A stretch of 11,539 nt of DNA from an uncultured Aeromonadales bacterium (lineage in GTDB: Bacteria > Pseudomonadota > Gammaproteobacteria > Enterobacterales > Succinivibrionaceae). This document shows, piece by piece, positions 1-6,854 of the stretch; the first letter of the stretch is position 1, and every line of letters starts with the position of its first letter. The stretch is taken from contig CADBNP010000237.1 in assembly GCA_902796095.1 (NCBI GenBank), positions 1 to 11,539 on the forward strand, in the 5' to 3' direction. The notes beneath the pieces were generated by a model. The model was given only the letters and a program-made list of their open reading frames with translations, made no database searches and was not told the DNA's origin. Both the position numbers and the translations under genes were made by a program.

Positions 1-8
1 TTTAAACT

Positions 9-43
9 GATTAATTCATATTTATTAACAAATTTATTCACAG
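9..43 (+). repeat. AT-rich 35-base repeat, copy 1
   Basis: It starts GATTAAT and contains two near-identical modules 12 bases apart, TTTATTAACA (21-30) and TTTATTCACAG (33-43). It matches the copy at 671-705 apart from one base shifted in the left part and two substitutions. The second module contains TTATTCACA (34-42), which fits the general DnaA-box consensus TTWTNCACA. Confidence 0.6.
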
Positions 44-546
44 TCCTTCTGACGGTGCCAGAGAGTATAATATAGTGCAGATTCCTGTTTTATACGTGGT
101 GTATGCACTAAATACTGCTATATAAAGTGTTTGCAATGCTGGATTATGGCTGTAATGAGTCAAAACAACGTACTTTTGAGCAACTGTGCTGAAAGCTGGT
201 TTAGTGATATGCTCTCTGTCTGTGTGCTCTTTTTTTACTGCTTTTATCCGATTCTGCAGTCTGACAGCATGCAGGGAGTTTATCAGCAGTCAGATATCGA
301 TTCTGAATGCTCATGTAATGAGAATTTAACTGTTACTCTTAAAAGACATTTCATGCCCTGTAATTCTGCTGCTGCTCATACTTTTGACCGGTTGTTGATG
401 GCGCTTTCTGCATCAGGCTGACGGATTTTTCATGATTGTTTTGAACATGGGATTTTTTCGTGTAATGTGCCGGCATTCCTTGCTTCAGCCATTAATTTGT
501 CTCCCTGTTGGAACAAATCTGAGCATCAGGCGTATCGTACAAGGTA

Positions 547-705
547 TTTATTCACAGTCATGATGTTTGAAATATGCACAATTTTAATTATTGGCGTTTT
601 AATCTGTATCATATTGATCTTTAAGAAAAATAGCTCGATTTATTAACAGCTATAAAGCGTTTGATAGCATGATTAATCATATTTTATTGACAAATTTATT
701 AACAG
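547..705 (+). other. Cluster of DnaA-box-like sites
   Basis: TTATTCACA at 548-556 fits TTWTNCACA exactly. TTATTAACA (640-648, 696-704) and TTATTGACA (684-692) differ at one core base. ATATGCACA at 572-580 is a one-mismatch site. All are on the plus strand, and a GATC lies at 617-620. One more exact match is at 34-42. This could be a DnaA-binding regulatory region or part of a replication origin, or just AT-rich sequence. No dnaA, dnaN, mnmG or mioC gene is visible in the window to support an origin. Confidence 0.25.
671..705 (+). repeat. AT-rich 35-base repeat, copy 2
   Basis: Same orientation and same internal layout as the copy at 9-43: TTTATTGACA (683-692) followed 12 bases later by TTTATTAACAG (695-705). 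A further lone module, TTTATTAACAG, sits at 639-649 and another, TTTATTCACAG, at 547-557. The shared module and constant 12-base spacing suggest protein binding sites rather than chance AT-richness, though short AT-rich words do recur by chance. Confidence 0.6.
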
Positions 706-852
706 CATGTGACTCTGATTAATCTGCCGGGTTCTTATCTTTCGGTTGTGCATCTTGGACGAATTTTAGGCGTGATATCCTTTTTGAACTTTCTTTGATT
801 TATTATCTGCCCTTTCTGCTGATACAATATCATCCAAAAAGGAATTATTTTT

Positions 853-1230
853 GTGCTGGTCTTTCTTTCTGTTGCTGCCGGAAGTGCCGTCGGCGGCTGT
901 CTTCGTTATGGCATCGGTCTGATGCTGGGGAATACGTCTCTGCCTTATGCAACTCTGCTGTGCAATTGCGTCGGATCCTTTCTGATAGGTTTTGTTTCAT
1001 CATTTGTTTTGCAGAAACTCGGTTCTGATGAATTTATAAAGCCTCTGATCGTGACCGGTTTTCTGGGCGGTTTCACCACTTTCTCAACTTTTTCGCTGGA
1101 TACACTTAAACTGCTCCAGTCAGATCAGCTTTTTTATTCGATTTCTTATGTTCTAATCAGTGTGGTTGCAGGTTTGCTGCTTGTTTTCGCCGGATTCAGA
1201 CTTGGTGATGCTTTACGGGAGTTTTTATGA
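853..1230 (+). CDS. crcB: Fluoride ion channel CrcB/Fluc
   Basis: This is a 125-residue four-helix membrane protein of the Fluc family, which works as a dual-topology homodimer in the inner membrane to let fluoride leave the cytoplasm. Family hallmarks are present: GGCLRYG (residues 14-20), NCVGSFLIG (38-46, with the conserved pore Asn38) and GFLGGFTTFSTF (69-80), which carries the Phe-box residues and the central sodium site. Length is normal for the family. The start is GTG at 853, with AAAAAGGA ending about 9 bases upstream; no in-frame ATG precedes it. The stop overlaps the start of polA (ATGA), implying translational coupling. No fluoride riboswitch was recognised upstream. Function is confident; only the exact start has slight doubt. 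Confidence 0.95.
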   Translation: MLVFLSVAAGSAVGGCLRYGIGLMLGNTSLPYATLLCNCVGSFLIGFVSSFVLQKLGSDEFIKPLIVTGFLGGFTTFSTFSLDTLKLLQSDQLFYSISYVLISVVAGLLLVFAGFRLGDALREFL

Positions 1231-4040
1231 ATTTCATTCCTGATTTGGTTTTGGTGGACGGATCTTCATTCATGTTCAGAGCATATCATTCATCACTTAA
1301 GAAAAACTTTCGCAACAGCAAACAGGAGCCGGTTGGGGCAGTGATGATTTTTGCCAAAATGCTTACTGCATTGAGGACCAAGTATGAGCGGATCCCGTGC
1401 ATTATGGTATTTGATTCTCCTGTACACTGTTTTCGTTACGACATATATGACAAATACAAGGCGAACCGTAAATCGATGGATGAGGATCTCCGGGTTCAGT
1501 GTCCGAGAATTCACGCCGTATCATCGGCAATGGGGTGCGATGTTCTTGTAGTTGAGGGCTATGAGGCGGATGACGTAATCGGAACCTATGCAAGACTGGG
1601 TTCATCGCAGGGAGATAATGTTCTGATATGTACGGGTGATAAGGATCTATATCAGCTTGTCGGTGATAAGGTTCTTATCGAGAACACCATGACTGATGAG
1701 ATTATAGATCGCAGTTCCGGCATGGATAAGTATGGAATTCCGCCAGAACTGATGGTCGATTATCTGGCTCTGGTGGGCGATTCTTCAGACAATATTCCAG
1801 GAATGCAGGGAACAGGTCCCAAGACAGCGGAAGCAGTGCTGAACGCTATCGGATCTGTAGCTGAAATAGAGAAGAATCCGGATCTGGCGGCGTCACTTTC
1901 CTTCAGAGGAGCGAAAAATTTCCCGTCCAAGTTCAGAGAATCACTTGAGGATATTAAATTATCCTATCGTCTTGCAACCATAGTCTGCGATGTTGATGTT
2001 CCTATTGCATACAGGGATTTAAAGTGGCATGAACCTGACTATGCCGCTTTGGGTCAGATATACAGGGATTGCGGTCTTAATGCACTTCTACGGGCACTTC
2101 CTGCCGGGCAGACGGGAACGGCGGATGTTCTTTATGCTGGGCAGGGGGAAGTTCAGACTCCGAATCAGCCGACTGACAGCTGTGAGCAGAATGAAGCATT
2201 CCGTGAAACAGTCAGGGATGCGGAGATTGTCAACACTTCTGATTCTCTTGAAGCTCTGAAGGAAAGAATTCTTTCTGACATGTTTTTCGTCATGTTCCCG
2301 GTCGCAGACGGTGATGACTACATGACCTGCAGCATAGCGGGGATCGGAGTTGGACTTTCTGACAATTCTGTTTTTTACATACCTCTGAGGCACAGCTACA
2401 TCGGTGTACCGGAGCAGCTTGAACTTGATTCTGTAGTCGAGTGTTTCGGCTCTCTTCTTGAAAACGAGGACTGCGTAAAGGTTATTTTTGATGCCAAGCG
2501 TTTTAGCCATATTCTGTGGAGATATGGCAGAAAACTGCAGGGTGTTGTCTATGATCCTCAGATTGAAGCCTGGCTTTTGGACTCTGTTCGCGGATCTTAT
2601 GAACTGCCCGTTCTTGCCTATCAGAATTTAAATATTACAGTTGCCATGCCGGAGGAAATAACTTCCGGCAAAAGGAATTATGTGAAATTTTCTGATATTT
2701 CTTTTGAGTCTGCAGGCAGATATGCCGGTGTAAATCTGGTGGCTGTCAGGGAACTTCATGATTTGTATGCTTCTGAAATGAAAAAATCAGAAGATTCAGA
2801 GAAGCGATATATGGAATGTTATCTGCCAATGATCAGGGTTTTGTCTCATATGGAGCAGAACGGAGTTCTGGTATCAGTTCCCGAACTTAACCTGATAAGT
2901 AATGAATTTTCTGAGAGGCTGGATTTGTTGCGGGAGCGCATCTTCTTCCTTGCAGGAAGGGATTTCAATATATCGTCTCCGAAACAGGTCGCAGAAGTTC
3001 TTTTTGAAGAGCAGAAGATGGTTCCGCTGGATCCCTCCCTTCGCAAAAAAATCGAGTCTGGCAAGTTTACTACAAACGAGGAGATGCTTCAGGATCTTTC
3101 CTTAAATTACGAGCTGCCGGCTGATATTCTGGAGTACAGAGGTCTTACAAAACTTATTTCAACCTATTCATCGGTGCTTCCTACACTGATAAATGCTTCA
3201 ACCGGCAGAATACATACCACGTTTCATCTGAATGGAACCAGTACCGGCAGACTGTCATCCTCCAATCCGAATCTGCAGAATATTCCTGTAAGAACAGCTG
3301 AGGGACGGAAGATACGAAGAGCCTTCATTGCAAGGGAAGGATACAAGATCATAGCGGCGGATTACTCACAGGTTGAACTGAGAATTCTGGCACACTTAAG
3401 CGATGATAAAGCTCTGATCGATTCATTTGTGAAGGGAGAGGATATTCACCGCCGTACTGCGGCTGAAATTCTGGGTATTCCTTTTGATTCGGTTACTGCA
3501 GAGCAGAGAAGAAGTGCCAAGGCCATTAACTTCGGCATCCTGTATGGAATGAGTGCTTTTGGTCTGGCAAAACAGCTGAAGATAGATCGTAAAACTGCAC
3601 AGAAGTACATAGACGGATATTTCAGCCGTTACGGCTCCATCAGGAGTTATCTTGATAATGTGGTGTCAGATGCACAGAAGCATGGCTACGTTTCAACAGT
3701 GACCGGCCGCAGGATCCCGATCAAGGATATTCAGTCCGGTCAGGGTCTTCTTTTCAAGGCTGCCTCAAGAGTTGCCACAAACGCTCCGATGCAGGGATCC
3801 GCCGCTGATATTATTCAGAAGGCAATGATAGATGTTGAAAATTTCATTAACCACGAGGCAGAGAAGGACTCTGTTTATCTTATTCTTCAGGTTCATGATG
3901 AACTTGTTCTGGAGGTGAGGGAGGATCTTGCCGAGGAGTATGCATCAAAGATCGCAAAGATAATGTCATCAGCCGGCAGTTTACGGGTTCCTCTTGAAGT
4001 CGGTGTCGGAATTGCAGACAACTGGGAGCAGGCCCACTGA
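1227..4040 (+). CDS. polA: DNA polymerase I with apparently inactive proofreading domain
   Basis: A 937-residue Pol I for gap filling, Okazaki-fragment maturation and excision repair. The 5' nuclease domain (about 1-290) keeps its metal ligands in VDGSS, MVFD, YEADDVIG, TGDKD and GDSSDNIPG. The polymerase domain (about 540-937) has TGRLSSSNPNLQNIP, motif A DYSQVELR (Asp712), motif B RRSAKAINFGILYG (Arg761, Lys765, Phe769, Tyr773) and motif C QVHDE (Asp891, Glu892), and ends NWEQAH as in E. coli. The middle domain (about 340-520) aligns with the E. coli 3'-5' exonuclease, but the four catalytic carboxylates appear replaced: Asp355 by Phe357, Glu357 by Val359, Asp424 by Phe426 and Asp501 by Asn503. 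Tyr497 is kept as Tyr499. The ATG overlaps the crcB stop, with GGGAG (1217-1221) five bases upstream. The alignment to E. coli was made by eye from memory. Confidence 0.97.
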   Translation: MNFIPDLVLVDGSSFMFRAYHSSLKKNFRNSKQEPVGAVMIFAKMLTALRTKYERIPCIMVFDSPVHCFRYDIYDKYKANRKSMDEDLRVQCPRIHAVSSAMGCDVLVVEGYEADDVIGTYARLGSSQGDNVLICTGDKDLYQLVGDKVLIENTMTDEIIDRSSGMDKYGIPPELMVDYLALVGDSSDNIPGMQGTGPKTAEAVLNAIGSVAEIEKNPDLAASLSFRGAKNFPSKFRESLEDIKLSYRLATIVCDVDVPIAYRDLKWHEPDYAALGQIYRDCGLNALLRALPAGQTGTADVLYAGQGEVQTPNQPTDSCEQNEAFRETVRDAEIVNTSDSLEALKERILSDMFFVMFPVADGDDYMTCSIAGIGVGLSDNSVFYIPLRHSYIGVPEQLELDSVVECFGSLLENEDCVKVIFDAKRFSHILWRYGRKLQGVVYDPQIEAWLLDSVRGSYELPVLAYQNLNITVAMPEEITSGKRNYVKFSDISFESAGRYAGVNLVAVRELHDLYASEMKKSEDSEKRYMECYLPMIRVLSHMEQNGVLVSVPELNLISNEFSERLDLLRERIFFLAGRDFNISSPKQVAEVLFEEQKMVPLDPSLRKKIESGKFTTNEEMLQDLSLNYELPADILEYRGLTKLISTYSSVLPTLINASTGRIHTTFHLNGTSTGRLSSSNPNLQNIPVRTAEGRKIRRAFIAREGYKIIAADYSQVELRILAHLSDDKALIDSFVKGEDIHRRTAAEILGIPFDSVTAEQRRSAKAINFGILYGMSAFGLAKQLKIDRKTAQKYIDGYFSRYGSIRSYLDNVVSDAQKHGYVSTVTGRRIPIKDIQSGQGLLFKAASRVATNAPMQGSAADIIQKAMIDVENFINHEAEKDSVYLILQVHDELVLEVREDLAEEYASKIAKIMSSAGSLRVPLEVGVGIADNWEQAH

Positions 4041-4042
4041 GT

Positions 4043-4076
4043 ATCAGTCGGGACCGCCTTGTTTAACGGTGCTGAT
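4043..4076 (+). other. Stem-loop in the polA 3' untranslated region
   Basis: An outer stem ATCAG (4043-4047) with CTGAT (4072-4076) encloses an inner stem ACCG (4053-4056) with CGGT (4067-4070). It lies directly between the polA stop and the terminator hairpin. E. coli encodes the Spot 42 RNA just after polA, but I see no resemblance to Spot 42 here. Confidence 0.35.
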
Positions 4077-4116
4077 GGCAAAGACTTATTCCGGGTAATC
4101 AGTCTTTGCCTTATTT
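4077..4116 (+). terminator. Rho-independent terminator of crcB-polA
   Basis: A perfect 10-base stem, GGCAAAGACT (4077-4086) with AGTCTTTGCC (4101-4110), has a 14-base loop and is followed by TTATTT. It lies 36 bases after the polA stop. The minus-strand acidic gene ends at 4151, so the stem is also positioned to stop that transcript, although there is no T-run on that side. Confidence 0.85.
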
Positions 4117-4150
4117 GAATGAACAGATATCCAGGGAACTGACTGGCGAC

Positions 4151-4414
4151 CTATTCTTCATCCTCGTCTTCGTCATCATCGAAGATGTCTTCATCCTCGT
4201 CATCATCATCGAAGTTGTCTTCATCTTCGTCATCAAAATCGTCATCGAGCTCTTCGTCGGCAGGGTTGATCATGACACCATTTTCATCGAAGTAAACTTC
4301 ACGATCCCATCCCAGATCGTCGTCATCCCAGCCGTCATCGGAATTGTCGTTTTCGTTGTCTCCGAATTCATCAAGATCTTCCCAGTTTTCTTCATCAAAA
4401 TCATCTTTTGACAT
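4151..4414 (-). CDS. Small, extremely acidic hypothetical protein
   Basis: I do not recognise this protein. It has 87 residues, of which 34 are Asp and 17 Glu, with only Lys3 and Arg38 basic, giving a net charge near -49. The N-terminal half contains Trp residues at 11, 29 and 36 and a less acidic centre (residues 38-53, REVYFDENGVMINPAD) that could be a short folded or binding element. The C-terminal third is built of repeated F-D-D-D/E-E-D-E-D blocks. There is no signal peptide or membrane segment, so it is probably cytoplasmic and largely disordered. The ATG has GGAG (4422-4425 on the plus strand) seven bases upstream, which supports a real gene. The hydrophobic reading frame on the opposite strand (4106-4411) is a by-product of antisense GAY codons. 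Possible roles include a DNA mimic, a cation buffer or a chaperone-like partner of basic proteins; none is shown. Confidence 0.75.
   Translation of the reverse strand: MSKDDFDEENWEDLDEFGDNENDNSDDGWDDDDLGWDREVYFDENGVMINPADEELDDDFDDEDEDNFDDDDEDEDIFDDDEDEDEE
4172..4255 (-). repeat. Imperfect tandem repeat encoding the acidic tail
   Basis: Three adjoining in-frame units of 27-30 bases, each starting GTCATCA on the plus strand (4172, 4199, 4229), encode the Asp/Glu blocks of the acidic protein. The first two are closely similar and the third is more diverged. The pattern suggests growth by replication slippage. Confidence 0.55.
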
Positions 4415-4555
4415 CTTTTATCTCCGTAATGTTAGGGTGTTCCCATATTTTCCTTCTTTATCCCAGGTTGTGCTACTGTTTTTTGTGTGGAGACTGAAGA
4501 AGTTCTGTTCATCGAAGCTGTCGTCTGAGAATAATGATACGGTTTTTTTCAGGTT

Positions 4556-4564
4556 TGCTATAAT
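4556..4564 (+). promoter_or_regulatory. Extended -10 promoter for the CobW-type GTPase gene
   Basis: TGCTATAAT is a perfect TATAAT (4559-4564) with the upstream TG of an extended -10 element. No good -35 box lies 16-18 bases upstream, as is common for extended -10 promoters. It would start transcription near 4571, about 27 bases before the ATG. No clear Zur-type palindrome was found around it. Confidence 0.6.
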
Positions 4565-4597
4565 AGTCGGCACATACAAAGAGAGGGTATAAATCAG

Positions 4598-5668
4598 ATG
4601 ATTAATGATGTAAGAATTCCGATTAACATAATTACAGGTTTTCTTGGATCCGGCAAGACAACACTGCTTAATTACTGGGTAAGGCAGCCGTCAATGAAGG
4701 ACTGTGCGGTACTTATCAACGAGTTTGGCTCCGTCGGTCTTGATCACGAACTTGTGGAAAAAATTGATAATCAGGTGGTATTGCTGGAGTCCGGCTGCAT
4801 ATGCTGCACACTGCAGAGTTCTCTGGTAAACGCTCTGACCGATCTTCTAAGCAGAGCAGTAAGAAAAGAAATACCGATGTTTAACCGTATTCTGATTGAA
4901 ACCACCGGAATGGCGGATCCCGGATCTCTGGTAACACTTATCAACTATAACTCATTCATAGAGCAGCGTTTCAGATATGACGGAACTGTCACTGTTGTGG
5001 ACGGTGTAAACATCCGCAAGCAGATAAAGGAGCAGTTTGAAGCCGTCAAGCAAATCGCTCAGGCTGATTCAGTTCTTATCAGCAAAACCGACCTTATTGA
5101 CGAAGAAGAGGTTGAGGAGATTGAAAGAGTAGTAGAAATGCTGAATCCTTCGGTAAAGGTTCATAAAGTGATTAACGGTGAACTTGATCCCGGTATTTTG
5201 AAAGAAATAGGTCCTTTCAATTCCGGTGAGATCAGAGATCCGAAAAAGATTAGTGCATGGCTGGCTACTGAAAGTTCAAAAATGGGAGTTGCAAGTTCCA
5301 TTCAGCCGGTAAAGGTTTCAAAGTCCGGAATGGGTGCTGTAAAGAGACCAGCCATAAGTGTTCACTCTAATGTTGCTACCTTCAGTATGGAGTTCGACAA
5401 ACCTCTGAGTGCAGATAATCTCATGGATGCTCTGGAGGCTGTTCAGATGCAGTACGGCGACAGCCTGCTCAGAATGAAGGGTATTCTCAATCTGGATTCA
5501 GATCCCCGCCCGATTGTGGTACACGGCGTATACGGACAGATTTATCCTCTTTCCTGTCTTCAGGCCTGGCCTGAAGACAGAATACAGAGCAGGATAGTTT
5601 TTATTGTGAGAGCGATGGTAAAGGATCAGATAGAATACCTGTTTAAAAGCATAGTTCTGGGCGAATGA
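4598..5668 (+). CDS. COG0523/CobW-type G3E GTPase (YjiA-like)
   Basis: A 356-residue cytoplasmic GTPase of the group linked to metal insertion or metal delivery (CobW, YeiR, YjiA, ZigA). Visible motifs: P-loop GFLGSGKT (14-21), NEFG (41-44), the metal-binding CICC (67-70), ETTGMADP (101-108) and base-recognition SKTD (162-165). The C-terminal part (about 250-356) looks like the CobW_C domain, with LLRMKGILNLD followed by VHGVYGQIYPLS. Layout and wording match E. coli YjiA best, but an insert of about 30 residues (around 225-255) lies between the two domains. The substrate metal cannot be told from sequence. The ATG follows GAGAGGG (4581-4587) by 10 bases, with an extended -10 promoter upstream. 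The neighbouring secreted His-rich protein is suggestive of metal handling, but no cobalamin or urease gene is nearby. Confidence 0.9.
   Translation: MINDVRIPINIITGFLGSGKTTLLNYWVRQPSMKDCAVLINEFGSVGLDHELVEKIDNQVVLLESGCICCTLQSSLVNALTDLLSRAVRKEIPMFNRILIETTGMADPGSLVTLINYNSFIEQRFRYDGTVTVVDGVNIRKQIKEQFEAVKQIAQADSVLISKTDLIDEEEVEEIERVVEMLNPSVKVHKVINGELDPGILKEIGPFNSGEIRDPKKISAWLATESSKMGVASSIQPVKVSKSGMGAVKRPAISVHSNVATFSMEFDKPLSADNLMDALEAVQMQYGDSLLRMKGILNLDSDPRPIVVHGVYGQIYPLSCLQAWPEDRIQSRIVFIVRAMVKDQIEYLFKSIVLGE
5554..5580. repeat. 27-base near-perfect palindrome inside the GTPase gene
   Basis: CTGTCTTCAGGCC (5554-5566) and its exact reverse complement GGCCTGAAGACAG (5568-5580) are separated by a single T. 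It lies in the coding sequence for SCLQAWPED, about 90 bases before the stop. As RNA it would fold to a strong hairpin. There is no T-run, so it is not an intrinsic terminator. Confidence 0.8.
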
Positions 5669-5702
5669 TATTCTCTGATTTACAGGAATAGCCGGTGTCA
5701 GG

Positions 5703-5727
5703 AACACATTTGAGAAAGTGTGTTTTC
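5703..5727 (+). terminator. Probable terminator of the GTPase gene
   Basis: The stem AACACATTT (5703-5711) with AAGTGTGTT (5716-5724) has one G-T pair and a GAGA tetraloop, and runs into a short T-run. It lies 35 bases after the stop codon. The short U-tract makes it weaker than the others in the window. Confidence 0.55.
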
Positions 5728-5826
5728 ATGTATGTGACAGATTTAAAAAAATGTCATTAATTTTGAACTAAAGGCAATTAATAATATCTAACGTTATGCT
5801 TTTAAAGTGTTTTTTACAAGGAATTT

Positions 5827-6624
5827 ATGATGAATAAACTCTTTTATTTACTGTTGCCTGTTTCACTGCTGTCAGCATCGGCACTGGCGAACCCACCTGC
5901 TCACTTTCATCACGGTGTCCGTCTGAATGTCATGGATATTATGGTTAACTGTGACACAGACAAAAATATGGTTCTTGATGAAAGAGAACTTGCCGCATAT
6001 AAGCAGTCAGTGGATAAGTATACGAATGAAGTAAAGGCTTCTCTGAAATCATTTTCTGATTTAGATGTAAATAAAGACAACTTTATATCATTTGATGAGT
6101 TTCTGACTTTACCTAAGGTAGCCAAGGTACCTGGACTGAAAGGACCTTTCCATCATCATCACGGTCCTCACGGACACCATATGCCGCCTCCGCCGCCATA
6201 CGGAGCTCACGGCCACCATATGCCGCCTCCGCCTCCTCAGGGAGCTCACGGCCACCATATGCCACCACCACCTCCTCAGGGAGCTCACGGTCACCATATG
6301 CCGCCTCCATCACCACACGGAGCTCACGGACATCATGGAGTACCGATTCCTAATATGAAGGAGTTCAGAGCTTTCAACCGTTTTGATGCGGATCATGACG
6401 GAAAATTGAGCAAGGATGAGTATTCAGTATTTCTTGATGTTAGAACTGTGAAAAATGATAAACTGAAAGCGCTGGTTGCCGGAATGGACTTCAGAGTTAT
6501 GGATCTGAATAAGGACGGCGGAGTTTCTCCTAAGGAAATGGAGGTTTATGTAAAAGCCAGACGTCTTGCAGATGCCCCTTCCTATAAGGATTTACCTAAG
6601 CCTCCTAAGCACGACGGAAGGTAG
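5827..6624 (+). CDS. Secreted four-EF-hand protein with His/Pro-rich repeat
   Basis: A 265-residue exported protein. The signal peptide is residues 1-21, with likely cleavage SALA|NP. Four canonical 12-residue EF-hand loops are visible, with acidic ligands at positions 1, 3, 5 and 12: D43-E54, D80-E91, D187-E198 and D226-E237 (Asn replaces Asp at some inner positions). Between the two EF-hand pairs is a 13-residue tandem repeat of the type GAHGHHMPPPPPQ (residues 113-164, four units plus a partial fifth), preceded by HHHH (109-112). EF-hands imply calcium binding. The dense His-x-x-His-His sites suggest nickel, zinc or copper binding, which is inference. It is probably periplasmic. AAGGAA (5818-5823) sits very close to the ATG at 5827; the second ATG at 5830 has better spacing, so the protein may start there. 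It is a single-gene unit with its own terminator, downstream of the CobW-type GTPase. Confidence 0.85.
   Translation: MMNKLFYLLLPVSLLSASALANPPAHFHHGVRLNVMDIMVNCDTDKNMVLDERELAAYKQSVDKYTNEVKASLKSFSDLDVNKDNFISFDEFLTLPKVAKVPGLKGPFHHHHGPHGHHMPPPPPYGAHGHHMPPPPPQGAHGHHMPPPPPQGAHGHHMPPPSPHGAHGHHGVPIPNMKEFRAFNRFDADHDGKLSKDEYSVFLDVRTVKNDKLKALVAGMDFRVMDLNKDGGVSPKEMEVYVKARRLADAPSYKDLPKPPKHDGR
6163..6336 (+). repeat. 39-base in-frame tandem repeat (His/Pro units)
   Basis: Four full 39-base units (6163-6201, 6202-6240, 6241-6279, 6280-6318) and a partial fifth (6319-6336) encode G-A/P-HGHHM-PPP-P/S-P-Q/Y/H. Units 2 and 3 are almost identical at the DNA level, which points to recent duplication by slippage. 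Copy number is likely to vary between strains. Confidence 0.9.
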
Positions 6625-6675
6625 TATACAGAGTTAAACTCTCCTGTATTCGGGAGACTGTCTGTAAAACATGAT

Positions 6676-6707
6676 AAAGGGATCCTGATTGTGGATCCTT
6701 TTTTATT
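6676..6707 (+). terminator. Terminator of the EF-hand gene
   Basis: AAAGGGATCC (6676-6685) pairs with GGATCCTTTT (6693-6702) through one G-T pair, with a 7-base loop (TGATTGT), and continues into a T-rich tail. A smaller stem, TCTCC with GGAGA, lies about 30 bases upstream. Confidence 0.8.
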
Positions 6708-6854
6708 TCACAACAGTAAGGCAGTTGGACCGGAAGACTGCTGTTTTGTTCTGTGTACCCGTATCTGCTCAAGGTTGAACAGGTGCCGCCGGGAATTGAG
6801 GAATTTTTGTTTTTTTCTGAATCGATACAGGTTTATTTCTACAGAGGTGTTTTT

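Larger units (their letters stand above)
1..852. other. Long AT-rich non-coding stretch upstream of crcB
   Basis: No open reading frame here has both a ribosome binding site and a recognisable product. The longest (131-421, plus strand, 96 codons) has no Shine-Dalgarno sequence before its ATG, no domain I recognise and a scattered Cys/Ser-rich composition, so I do not call it a gene. What the stretch does hold is two copies of an AT-rich 35-base repeat (9-43 and 671-705) and several sites close to the DnaA-box consensus, mostly between 547 and 705. A TATAAT hexamer at 66-71 has no matching -35 element. I found no fluoride riboswitch in the region before crcB. The true left neighbour lies outside the window. 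Confidence 0.55.

Noticed and set aside
131..421. 96-codon plus-strand reading frame before crcB
   Set aside because: It has no ribosome binding site, no recognisable domain and a composition unlike the neighbouring genes.
720..850. Fluoride riboswitch ahead of crcB
   Set aside because: GGCGTGATATCC and CTGATAC are vaguely similar to parts of the crcB motif, but I cannot build the required stems and pseudoknot.
4041..4150. Spot 42 (spf) RNA, expected after polA in enteric bacteria
   Set aside because: No sequence resemblance to Spot 42 and too little space between the polA stop and the terminator.
4106..4411. 101-codon hydrophobic plus-strand frame
   Set aside because: It is antisense to the acidic gene; Asp and Glu codons read backwards give Ile, Val and Phe. 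It has no good ribosome binding site and runs across the terminator region.
6109..6316. Minus-strand frames opposite the His/Pro repeat
   Set aside because: They are shadow frames produced by the repeat; they lack start signals and contradict the clear EF-hand protein on the plus strand.
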